From NCBI RefSeq assembly GCF_030295935.1, contig NZ_AP027362.1, positions 1,798,001 through 1,862,000 on the forward strand: 64,000 nucleotides of DNA, read 5' to 3'. The translations under genes were made by a program, and so were the position numbers. The first letter of the stretch is position 1. Every line of letters starts with the position of its first letter. This stretch comes from Thalassotalea piscium (lineage in GTDB: Bacteria; Pseudomonadota; Gammaproteobacteria; Enterobacterales; Alteromonadaceae). Positions 18,641 to 26,314 of this stretch are shown one piece after another. The notes under the pieces were generated by a model. It worked only from the letters and a program-made list of their open reading frames with translations, was not told where the DNA came from and did not search any database.

Positions 18641-19615
18641 ATGACAACAGCAAGAAAACAGTTAATTAGCTTAACCGACACCCCTTATTATCATTGTATT
18701 TCTCGTTGTGTACGCCGTGCTTTTTTGTGTGGTGAAGATAAAAATACAGGTCAGAACTTTAACCACAGGAAAGGCTGGGTAGAAGAAAAACTACTTAGCC
18801 TAACTCAAGTGTTTGCTATTGATGTATGCGCTTACGCTGTGATGAGTAACCACACGCATACCGTACTGTTTATTGATGAAGACACCGCTAAAGGTTGGTC
18901 AACCAAAGAAGTGCTTGAACGCTGGCATCAATTATTCAAAGGCACACTACTCACACAGCAATATTGTTGTGGTGATGAAATTCCCGACTATTTAATGTCC
19001 TCATTGCTTGAAACAGTTGAGGTATATCGCAGCCGTTTAATGGATATTAGTTGGTTTATGCGCATACTAAACCAAAGTATTGCCACAAAAGCCAACAAAG
19101 AAGATAACTGTACAGGGCATTTTTGGGAAGGACGTTTTAAATCACAAGCGTTACTTGATGAAGCCGCCCTTGCAGCTTGTATGGCCTATGTTGATTTAAA
19201 CCCGGTGCGAGCCAATGTAGCTAAAACACCAGAAAGCTCAGAGAATACTAGTGTCAAACAACGCGTAATATCAGCTAGAAAAGCGACACAGCCAACACTA
19301 TTATTGCCTTTTATAGGCAACCCACGCCAAACCATGCCAAAAGGCTTACCGTTTGAGCTTAAAGACTACCTTGAACTCATTGAGCTAACAGGGCGCTGTA
19401 TTCGAGAAGACAAAACAGGGTATATTGATAAACACCAACCAGCACTACTAACAAGGCTAAATATAAAACCTGAAAACTGGTTAACGTTAAGTAAAGATTT
19501 TAGAAAGCTCTTTCATGGTGCTGTAGGTCATAGCGATGTATTAACTGACTATTGTGAGCATAAAGGGTTAAAACGACGAGCCAATGTTAACCGTTGTACT
19601 AAATTGTTAGCATAG
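18641..19615 (+). CDS. REP-associated tyrosine transposase (Y1_Tnp / IS200-like family)
   Basis: A 324-residue protein with the Y1 transposase fold signatures: YHCISRCVRRAFLCG near residue 17, the metal-binding His pair in SNHTHTVLF (H71, H73), GHFWEGRFKSQ near residue 159, and the probable nucleophile Tyr183 in AYVDLNPVRA. RAYTs nick single-stranded REP-type sequences and spread them. It follows directly on an array of an 18-nt motif that recurs over the next 6 kb, so the motif is probably its substrate. It is longer than minimal IS200 transposases. No IS200-type terminal hairpins were defined. Confidence 0.9.
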   Translation: MTTARKQLISLTDTPYYHCISRCVRRAFLCGEDKNTGQNFNHRKGWVEEKLLSLTQVFAIDVCAYAVMSNHTHTVLFIDEDTAKGWSTKEVLERWHQLFKGTLLTQQYCCGDEIPDYLMSSLLETVEVYRSRLMDISWFMRILNQSIATKANKEDNCTGHFWEGRFKSQALLDEAALAACMAYVDLNPVRANVAKTPESSENTSVKQRVISARKATQPTLLLPFIGNPRQTMPKGLPFELKDYLELIELTGRCIREDKTGYIDKHQPALLTRLNIKPENWLTLSKDFRKLFHGAVGHSDVLTDYCEHKGLKRRANVNRCTKLLA

Positions 19616-19812
19616 TATTAAGCAAAACTTTTAGTACTACCACTTAAATCCCACCAACACATCAAGCCTGATGTAGTAGTTATGCCTAGAAAACAGTGTT
19701 TTTCTACTTTGACTGTAACTTTGCCCAATGTTTTTCAAATTAAGTTTATATTCTTAATCATTGAGTTTATTTTAAGCTGTTTATTAGCTTGCATACTGGC
19801 TTTGTTGTAGTA

Positions 19813-19830
19813 ATTTATAAGCGAGTGTCC
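19813..19830 (-). repeat. inverted degenerate copy of the RAYT motif
   Basis: On the minus strand this reads GGACACTCGCTTATAAAT, close to GGACAGTCGCTTATATTT. It lies 200 bp after the RAYT stop codon, so the transposase gene has the motif on both sides. The rest of the 19616-19857 gap shows no gene. Confidence 0.6.
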
Positions 19831-19857
19831 TTTGTTATTTCATGAGAGAGTCTAAAA

Positions 19858-20541
19858 TTGTACTGTAAACTAATAATAATTTTCTTTGTTTTCTTAACGG
19901 GATGTGCAAATACAAAAGTTCATTTATATACTAAGTATTTATCAGAAAATGAATCACAGGATATAATTAAAGAGCTTGAAAGTAATAATTTTACTGTTAT
20001 TGAAAATACACTTTCAATTCCCGATGGTATTAGAGAATCCACTATAATTTACTCACCTTTTCTCAAGAACAGAGAAGATCTAAGTAATGCTTTAGATTCA
20101 TTATCTAAAGTAGGATGGTCAGAAATTAGATTAGAATCTTTAGTTAAAGGTAACCATTGGTACGGAAAAAACAGCTTAGGTTTAATTTTGTTACCTAATG
20201 GATTAATTAATAGCGACTGGGAAATGAATAAAGGTTTATCCCATAAATATGTTGGCACTGATTGTGATTCTCAAGTTGAGATAGATATACAAGACAATAA
20301 TCTCTATAAAATAACCTATACAGACAAAAATCAAATAAAGGTAAAACAAGGCTCCTGGAAAATTAGTAGCTATCCTTATTTGGAACTTTCCGCTGAAAAC
20401 GGTTCTTTGCCTATGTATTTTGAAGCTATAAAAAGAACAGAAGAAGATCTTATTGGTAAGGTCAACATTGTTGAGATTAAGCCAATCCAAAGCTACCAAA
20501 TGTTTTCTAATTGTAATTTCAGTTATGGTTTGAGAAATTGA
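19858..20541 (+). CDS. hypothetical lipoprotein
   Basis: Not recognised. A 227-residue protein with a hydrophobic N-terminus and lipobox FLTGC (Cys16), so probably a lipoprotein. After an N-terminal part with an alternating charged pattern comes a C-terminal stretch rich in beta-type residues, possibly a lipocalin-like or META-like sandwich, but this is only a guess. The start is TTG, supported by GAGAG 7 nt upstream and by the signal sequence that follows at once. Very AT-rich codon use. It sits between the RAYT gene and a GCCTAACAA word that resembles an integron recombination site, so it may be a captured cassette. Confidence 0.65.
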   Translation: MYCKLIIIFFVFLTGCANTKVHLYTKYLSENESQDIIKELESNNFTVIENTLSIPDGIRESTIIYSPFLKNREDLSNALDSLSKVGWSEIRLESLVKGNHWYGKNSLGLILLPNGLINSDWEMNKGLSHKYVGTDCDSQVEIDIQDNNLYKITYTDKNQIKVKQGSWKISSYPYLELSAENGSLPMYFEAIKRTEEDLIGKVNIVEIKPIQSYQMFSNCNFSYGLRN

Positions 20542-20549
20542 GAAAATAG

Positions 20550-20585
20550 GCCTAACAACACGCCCTGAGGTGGACCGCAAAGCCA
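20550..20585 (+). other. possible truncated integron attC-like site
   Basis: GCCTAACAA followed by a CGCCCTGAGGTGGACCGCAAA stretch resembles the left half of attC recombination sites (core RYYYAAC, then L-box-like bases). The right half with GTTRRRY is absent; a RAYT motif follows at 20604 instead. It is a single instance and unproven. Confidence 0.3.
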
Positions 20586-20603
20586 AATAACTACAAATAA
20601 CTA

Positions 20604-20621
20604 GGACAGTCGCTTATATTT
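20604..20621 (+). repeat. RAYT motif copy
   Basis: An exact GGACAGTCGCTTATATTT, about 260 bp before paeA. The remaining gap to paeA is AT-rich and shows no gene. Confidence 0.8.
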
Positions 20622-20882
20622 GCTGGTTTTTCTTGAGCCATAATAATGAGGAGGGTCTTGAAATTTGCCAATACTCGCGCCTTGTAATACCCACTTTTTA
20701 GCATGACGTTGCATAGAATAAAAAAGCCTTTAATATATTGATTTTAAAATGATAATTTTATTTTGTGATCTTTATAACAAAATAGTTGCTGTCTAACTAA
20801 TATTCAATAATAATTGCGCACTTTTTAAGTGTAGCAAGACGATGGTTGCAGCCAAGCCAACCCCCGTGATTTGGAGTACAAT

Positions 20883-22202
20883 ATGAGTGACTTAATAGGC
20901 ATAGCCATCTTAATATTATTTGGCGCTTTGTTTGCCATGTCTGAGATTTCCATCGCAGCTTCGCGTAAAATTAAGTTAAGAGTCATGGCCGCTGAAGGTG
21001 ATGAAAAAGCCGAAGCCGTAATCCGCTTGCAAGAGCAACCAGGCAGCTTTTTTGCCATGATCCAAATAGCCCTAAATGCCATCGCCATCTTAGGCGGTAT
21101 AATTGGCGAACAAACCCTAACACCTTATACATCTAAGCTGGTCGCGCTTGTGTATACTGGCCCTTTGGCAGAGCAAATTAGTTTCTTGATTTCGTTCTTA
21201 ACCATCACATCATTATTCATATTGTTTGCCGATTTATTGCCGAAACGCATTGCTATGATAATGCCAGAAGCCGTCGCTGCAAAAATCGTTGGTCTGATGA
21301 ACGTTATTACTTATGCATTAACGCCGCTTGTTATGTTGTTTAACAGCATCACTAACCTCATCTTACGTATTTTTAAAGTGCCGATGTTGCGTGTGGATGT
21401 GGTTACTACCGAAGACATTGTCGCCATGATGGACGCGGGTGCAGAGCATGGATCGTTGCAGCAACAAGAATACCAACTACTAGGCAACGTGTTCGAGCTT
21501 GAGGGCCGCACTTTGCCCACAGCTATGACTACACGAGACGCCATCGTTTACTTTGACATCAAAGATGACAGCGCAACTATAAGTGCCAAGATCCTAGAGC
21601 ACCCACATAATAATTTCTTAGTGTGTGACGGTCACTTAGACCGTGTCGTTGGTTCGGTCGAGTCAAAACAAATATTACGCCAACTTCTTAAGGGCGAATC
21701 CGCCCATTTGCAGGACAGCATGATAAATACTGAACTGTTTTACTTACCTGAAACCCTAACCCTGTCAGAAGCACTAAACGAGTTTAAATCTGCGATGCAG
21801 CCTTTTGCTATAGTGGTTAACGAATATGCTATGGTTGTCGGTCTAGTGACGTTAAAAGATTTGATGAGTAGTTTTATGGGGGACCTAGTTACTATTCACG
21901 GCGAGCCACAAATTGTTCAGCGTGATACCAATTCTTGGTTAGTTGATGGCGTGACGCCCATAGTAGATCTAATGAAACTTCTTGAAATCGACGTATTCCC
22001 CAATAATAATCAGTATGAAACCCTTGCCGGATTCCTGATCTATATGTTGAAGCGCATACCCAAACGCACCGATTACGTGATCCTCGACGGTTATAAGTTT
22101 GAGGCCATAGACGTTGATGGTATCAGAGTTGAGCAGCTTTTAGTCACACGCATGACCGAACCTACGGTAGCAACATCTAACGATACGAATGTCGTTGCCT
22201 AA
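20883..22202 (+). CDS. paeA: PaeA-like (YtfL) CNNM/CBS/CorC-HlyC membrane protein, polyamine exporter
   Basis: A 439-residue protein with an N-terminal DUF21/CNNM membrane domain (MSEISIAASRKIKL, GLNAIAILGG-like LNAIAILGGIIGE), two CBS repeats (about residues 210-330) and a C-terminal CorC_HlyC domain. It is closely similar along its length to E. coli YtfL/PaeA, which exports cadaverine and putrescine. The ATG at 20883 has TTGGAG 6 nt upstream; TTG at 20871 is inferior. Codon use is richer in C-ending codons than neighbouring genes, and the gene is bracketed by RAYT motifs, both hinting at lateral acquisition. Its last 89 bases are duplicated downstream. Confidence 0.9.
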   Translation: MSDLIGIAILILFGALFAMSEISIAASRKIKLRVMAAEGDEKAEAVIRLQEQPGSFFAMIQIALNAIAILGGIIGEQTLTPYTSKLVALVYTGPLAEQISFLISFLTITSLFILFADLLPKRIAMIMPEAVAAKIVGLMNVITYALTPLVMLFNSITNLILRIFKVPMLRVDVVTTEDIVAMMDAGAEHGSLQQQEYQLLGNVFELEGRTLPTAMTTRDAIVYFDIKDDSATISAKILEHPHNNFLVCDGHLDRVVGSVESKQILRQLLKGESAHLQDSMINTELFYLPETLTLSEALNEFKSAMQPFAIVVNEYAMVVGLVTLKDLMSSFMGDLVTIHGEPQIVQRDTNSWLVDGVTPIVDLMKLLEIDVFPNNNQYETLAGFLIYMLKRIPKRTDYVILDGYKFEAIDVDGIRVEQLLVTRMTEPTVATSNDTNVVA

Positions 22203-22415
22203 GCCTTTTTTACTCGGTAAACGTTATTTTCAACAAAAATAAGAAGGACAGTCACTTATATTTATTGATGGTATCAGAGTTGAGCAGCTTTTAGTCACAC
22301 GCATGACCGAACCTACGGTAGCAACATCTAACGATACGAATGTCGTTGCCTAAGCCTTTTTTACTCGGTAAACGTTATTTTCAACAAAAATAAGAAGGAC
22401 AGTCACTTATATTTA
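22114..22415 (+). repeat. 151-bp direct tandem duplication of the paeA 3' end plus RAYT motif
   Basis: Unit 1 (22114-22264) contains the final codons of paeA, its stop and 62 bp of downstream sequence ending in the RAYT motif; unit 2 (22265-22415) repeats it without visible differences. Each unit ends at the motif (GGACAGTCACTTATATTTA). Unit 2 holds a non-functional paeA tail. Confidence 0.95.
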
Positions 22416-22500
22416 ATTGACTATTTAACAATCTAAAATTAAAGCCGCTAAAAACGTAAACACTTTTATTGTTAAAAATAATATATAAAACGGGTAATTC
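22397..22500 (+). repeat. extended RAYT-associated repeat
   Basis: The motif at 22397 is followed by about 80 bp (TTGACTATTTAACAATCTAA...GCCGCTAAAAACG) that resembles the sequence after the motif at 24243 (TTGACTGCTTAATAATGTAA...ACCGCAGTTAGCG). In both, CAGTCA in the motif can pair with TGACT(G/A) about 12 nt later to form a hairpin. Confidence 0.65.
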
Positions 22501-22618
22501 TACAGGGTCGTTAGGCGAAATTGTTTGTGGCTACGTTCACAACTTTCTTTAATATCATGCTTATCTTATTTTAATGATCCAAGATTCGCCAAAGTGGCTT
22601 TAGTAATTTTATTACTAG

Positions 22619-22930
22619 GGTCTGTTGATCTTTCAGTTTATAGCTCTGTTGCATTTGAAAAAGATGACAGTCGAAGCACTTAATGTAATGTTTGGTTGTT
22701 CCAAATGCACATTAAGTAACAAAGAGTGACGCTTTGTCAAGGCAACCCAAAGGGCTATAACTATTTTTCAACCTAACATCGTTAAAAATGGTTAAAGTAC
22801 GACTGCACGGATGCAGAAGGTAGAGCGACGCAGGATGCCAAAGCCGAGAATAACTACATTGCACCATTTTCGCCTTGTTACCTTAAAAAATAGTCTATAG
22901 CAGAGGCTAAAATGAAAGATCAACAGACCC
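22619..22930 (+). repeat. miniature inverted-repeat element, family B, copy 1 (312 bp)
   Basis: The ends are near-perfect inverted repeats (GGGTCTGTTGATCTTTCA and its complement), flanked by TA on both sides. No ORF. It matches the element at 25577 except for about 48 bp of interior, and matches an inverted interrupted copy at 40991-41483. The remaining sequence from 22931 to 23138 is AT-rich with one further RAYT motif variant at 23031 and no gene. Confidence 0.9.
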
Positions 22931-23030
22931 TAATAGAAAACTTTTAGTTTGTTCTATTTATCTTTGGGGTGAAACAATGTTCAACGTAACAAATAAAGCT
23001 CTCACGTTTGATAATATCAAGAATAATAAT

Positions 23031-23047
23031 GACAGACGCTTATATTT
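23031..23047 (+). repeat. RAYT motif variant
   Basis: GACAGACGCTTATATTT, differing from the consensus at one base and lacking the first G. It lies about 90 bp before the MBL-fold gene. Confidence 0.65.
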
Positions 23048-23138
23048 GTTTATTGTTATTTTTTGTTACTTTTATATTATTCTTTAGCTTAACGTTTTTG
23101 TTACACTTTTATGATGGTGAAACTAAAAATTTATAATA

Positions 23139-24230
23139 ATGAAACTAAGTCTTTTAAGCCTGTTCTTTATTTCAGGCATATTAACTGCCTGTGGTAGTGC
23201 AAATAATATTTATCGAGTCGACGGAGCAGATACCATAACCCCCTTGCATAAGGAGGGGCAACGCAAAGGTCGCTACCATAATCTTTATCCCGGCGAAAAA
23301 AACTACCCAAATAACTGTGAAAGTAACTGCTACCCAAGTAATGCCCATTTACAATGTGAAGATGGAAGTGAAAACTGCCTGTATGTAGGAGAACAAACTA
23401 TTCCAGCACTTAAAACTGGATTTACTGTACGTTGGCTAGGCCATGCAGGATTTATGATCAATACGCCTAACGGCCAACATGTCGTTTTTGACCCTGTAAA
23501 AGATCAGTTTGACTCACCAGTTGATTTAGCCTTTAGGTTGTCATCTGGCTTTTATCGAAAACCCGGTGACTGGTTAACACAGAGCGAATTAGCAAACTTG
23601 AACGCAGTTATCTATTCACACCTGCATTATGATCATTTCAATAAAGCCGACATTATAGAAATAGGTAATCAACCACGCTACCTAACTGCGCTCGGCATGG
23701 CTGATAATTTCCCTGATGGGGGTTTTAATATTAGTGAAATGGCGTGGTTTGCAAAAACAAACATCGATGATTTAACCATTCATGCAGTACCCGCCCATCA
23801 CTTTAGTAGCCGCGTATTAGTTCCCTTTATTTATGAAGACAATGATAAAGATTTATGGAATGGATGGTTACTTGAACAAAACGGCAAAACGCTATTTTTT
23901 GCAGGTGATACTGGCTATTCAAATCATTTTAACGATATTAAGCAGCGTTATGGCGATATTGATATTTGTTTAATGCCTATTGCGTCGTATTTTCATGCAG
24001 AAAGTGCTAAATGGTATCGTTACGTTCATACCACGCCTGAAGATGCTCTAACTGCAGCACAAGACCTTAATTGTAAAGTGATGATCCCATGGGGCTTTGG
24101 TAATTCAAGTTGGAAAATGGGTGATCACAGTAGTCATTCAGCATTATTGCGTTTATTGCACATGCACAATGAAATGGACTCCCAGGTACCTCTCTATATT
24201 TTAAAAGAAGGTGAAAGTATCGTGCTTTAA
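23139..24230 (+). CDS. MBL-fold metallo-hydrolase lipoprotein (NAPE-PLD/UlaG-like)
   Basis: A 363-residue protein with a lipobox (GILTAC, Cys18) and a metallo-beta-lactamase fold: WLGHAGF near residue 99, the metal motif HLHYDH at 161-166, a histidine in VPAHHFSSR, and FFAGDTGYS for the bridging aspartate. The pattern is that of NAPE-PLD/UlaG-like phosphodiesterases or lactonases; homologues are often annotated as outer-membrane-anchored N-acyl-phosphatidylethanolamine phospholipase D-like proteins. The substrate is unknown. A cysteine-rich linker (residues 60-80) separates the anchor from the domain. Single gene. Confidence 0.87.
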   Translation: MKLSLLSLFFISGILTACGSANNIYRVDGADTITPLHKEGQRKGRYHNLYPGEKNYPNNCESNCYPSNAHLQCEDGSENCLYVGEQTIPALKTGFTVRWLGHAGFMINTPNGQHVVFDPVKDQFDSPVDLAFRLSSGFYRKPGDWLTQSELANLNAVIYSHLHYDHFNKADIIEIGNQPRYLTALGMADNFPDGGFNISEMAWFAKTNIDDLTIHAVPAHHFSSRVLVPFIYEDNDKDLWNGWLLEQNGKTLFFAGDTGYSNHFNDIKQRYGDIDICLMPIASYFHAESAKWYRYVHTTPEDALTAAQDLNCKVMIPWGFGNSSWKMGDHSSHSALLRLLHMHNEMDSQVPLYILKEGESIVL

Positions 24231-24242
24231 GAGAATTTAAAA

Positions 24243-24330
24243 GGGCAGTCACTTATGTTTTATTGACTGCTTAATAATGTAAAATGAAAACCGCAGTTAG
24301 CGTATTTTAATTAAAGTAATATGTAAACTG
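24243..24330 (+). repeat. RAYT motif with extended repeat and hairpin
   Basis: GGGCAGTCACTTATGTTT lies 12 bp after the MBL gene, with GCAGTCA pairing perfectly to TGACTGC 11 nt later. The following about 60 bp resemble the sequence after the motif at 22397. Confidence 0.65.
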
Positions 24331-24385
24331 AGTAACTTAAAAGCCCAACATGTTTTAAAATGAGTATATAACTAGGAGCTATAAA

Positions 24386-24559
24386 ATGGATTGTAATAAA
24401 GCTAAACAAGCGAACATCGTTATTTCAATAGTATTTGCACTCGCAATGCTACTGACCTCATACTTCATCGCGGACAAAGACTTATCTCAAAATATTGTTT
24501 TTATACTCATTATAGCTTGGTTTGTACCATTCTTTTACTTGAGTAATAAGAGTAAATAA
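24386..24559 (+). CDS. small two-helix membrane protein (57 aa)
   Basis: An unrecognised ORF with AGGAG 7 nt before the ATG. It encodes 57 residues: a charged N-terminus (MDCNKAKQAN), a hydrophobic segment (about residues 11-28), a short polar turn (ADKDLSQN) and a second hydrophobic segment (about 37-52), ending in a basic tail. This is a typical small inner-membrane hairpin protein. It stands alone between two RAYT motif copies. Confidence 0.6.
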   Translation: MDCNKAKQANIVISIVFALAMLLTSYFIADKDLSQNIVFILIIAWFVPFFYLSNKSK

Positions 24560-24569
24560 ACAATAGCTA

Positions 24570-24587
24570 GGACAGCCACTTTTTCTG
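24570..24587 (+). repeat. degenerate RAYT motif copy
   Basis: GGACAGCCACTTTTTCTG, matching the motif in its first half only. It lies just after the 57-aa gene. Confidence 0.5.
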
Positions 24588-24614
24588 TTAAATCAAAATT
24601 AACTTTAATTAAGG

Positions 24615-25103
24615 TTATTTAACTTGTTTAGTATTTTTATTTCCTAACCTAAATTTACCGTCAGAGGTAAACTGCACCGCTTGTTGGCGTTTTTTACCAA
24701 TAAGTATAGTGCCATCATCAACAAATAGAAAATTCTTCCAACACCGTTGAAAAGTAATCCAAGTAGTTTCTAAAATTAATTGTCGGTTTATACAATAATA
24801 AACAGCGGTGTTATTATCCCAGTTTAAGTATTCGGTAATGCTTTCTGGAAGTTCAGGCGTGTCTGATTCCCATCTGTTTTCCCACTCGCCATTATCAAGC
24901 CAAGACTTTTTATTAGCAGGCCAGTCACCCTTTTTAAAAAAGTCAGGATGGTCAGCTTGTTTACTAATAAACTCATCCCATAAACTGTTGGCACGATTTG
25001 AATTCATTGGTTTAATTAAGCTTTTAGTTTTTTCATCTAACGGCATACTTTGGTGGCGAAAAATCCATGCATACTTGAAGTCATCGAGCTTAATATAGTT
25101 CAT
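24615..25103 (-). CDS. DUF2947 family protein
   Basis: A 162-residue soluble protein resembling the DUF2947 family of marine gammaproteobacteria, with aromatic-rich motifs (YAWIFRHQSMP, FFKKGDWPANKKSW, CWKNFLFVDDGTILIGKKR). No catalytic motif is recognised; function is unknown. No signal peptide. It is convergent with the small membrane-protein gene and stands alone. Confidence 0.7.
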   Translation of the reverse strand: MNYIKLDDFKYAWIFRHQSMPLDEKTKSLIKPMNSNRANSLWDEFISKQADHPDFFKKGDWPANKKSWLDNGEWENRWESDTPELPESITEYLNWDNNTAVYYCINRQLILETTWITFQRCWKNFLFVDDGTILIGKKRQQAVQFTSDGKFRLGNKNTKQVK

Positions 25104-25319
25104 TAATTACCTAATTAGTTGACGTGAAATGAGTTTGTCATTTAACTAGGCTTTATATAGATATTTATTTATTAAAGCAACTTTAATTATTAGGTAGATA
25201 TTACTCTTGCTCTAGTAAAATGTACTGGTTTAATATTTAATAGGCTTTTAACGTTAAACTTTAAAACTCCGCTGTTTAACGTGAGCATATAGGAGTTATT
25301 AATAAAAAAGGACTTATCT

Positions 25320-25568
25320 ATGAAAGATATTTTTTTCTTTGATTCAATGTTAACCCCCAAAATAATTACCTTTGTTTATTGGTTGATGTTATTTGGTACG
25401 GTTGTTTCAGGGTTGGGCGCTATGTTTACTGATTATGGTGGCGGTTTCTTTGCTGGCTTGGGCATTATTATCGGTGGGGCAATTGGCTCAAGAATTTGGT
25501 GTGAATTATTAATTGTACTGTTTAAAATTCATGAAAATCTGCAAAAAATCGCCAATAAATCTGAGTAA
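25320..25568 (+). CDS. DUF4282 domain membrane protein
   Basis: An 82-residue protein with two transmembrane segments joined by a glycine-rich turn (DYGGGFFAGLGIIIGGAIGSRIW) and the C-terminal R-WCELLIV-F-IHENL pattern typical of DUF4282. Function is unknown. A family B miniature element begins 9 bp after its stop codon. Confidence 0.8.
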   Translation: MKDIFFFDSMLTPKIITFVYWLMLFGTVVSGLGAMFTDYGGGFFAGLGIIIGGAIGSRIWCELLIVLFKIHENLQKIANKSE

Positions 25569-25576
25569 ATAATTTA

Positions 25577-25840
25577 GGGTCTGTTGATCTTTCAGTTTAT
25601 AGCTCTGTTGCATTTGAAAAAGATGACAGTCGAGGCACTTAATGTAATGTTTGGTTGTTCCAAATGCACATTAAGTAACAAAGAGTGACGCTTTTTCAAG
25701 GCAACCCAAAGGGCTATGACTATTTTTCAACCTAACATCGTTAAAAATGGTTAAAGTAGAATGCTACATTGCACCATTTTCGCCTTGTTATCTTAAAAAA
25801 TAGTCTATAGCAGAGGCTAAAATGAAAGATCAACAGACCC
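25577..25840 (+). repeat. family B miniature element, copy 2 (264 bp)
   Basis: Same ends as copy 1 and flanked by TA on both sides; about 48 bp of the interior (the segment after GGTTAAAGTA in copy 1) are missing. No coding capacity. Confidence 0.9.
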
Positions 25841-25943
25841 TAGTAGTGCGGTGTAAAATTATTTAATGCGTTAACAAGCGTTGTTAACGCATTTTAATCT
25901 TATTATCAGTTGCTAACAAACTCTTCCTGCCTAATGTTTTTAT

Positions 25944-26153
25944 AATACCAATTTCACTAACTATGTGATCATTTCTACTGGTTAAAACAATCAACTACTG
26001 CGTTATTTATTTTATAATTATCGCTACAAGGATGCAGCTTATGTGGGCAATGCAGGTGCATAATTGCCCTGAACAACTAGTTATGAAAATAAATTCCTTG
26101 TATTTGACTGTTTTCACTGCGTATAAAATAGATCAATTAATTAAACTGGTATA
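25944..26153 (+). repeat. family A miniature element, copy 2
   Basis: A full-length family A element with both inverted ends, located about 100 bp after family B copy 2 and 130-160 bp before the RND efflux operon; the efflux promoter may lie between or inside. The right end lacks three bases of the usual AATTAATGAAAC. Confidence 0.85.
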
Positions 26154-26314
26154 ACAGCATCTACAATTTTCACAAAATATCGTATAAACCATGTAATTCG
26201 TCTTAAATGTAAAGCTATGTAAAGGTAATTGTTTCAAAATGAATGTATTAGTACCATTTAACTGAAATATTAAGTGGTGAAATGCTACTTCTTTTACAGG
26301 TAGAAACAATCCAG

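Noticed and set aside
18477-19830. A complete IS200/IS605 insertion sequence
   Set aside because: The transposase is longer than IS200 TnpA, there is no TnpB, and the flanking motif is scattered rather than marking two defined ends; a RAYT gene fits better.
20236-20586. Minus-strand open frame inside the orphan lipoprotein gene
   Set aside because: The plus-strand frame has a ribosome-binding site, signal peptide and lipobox; the minus frame has none of these.
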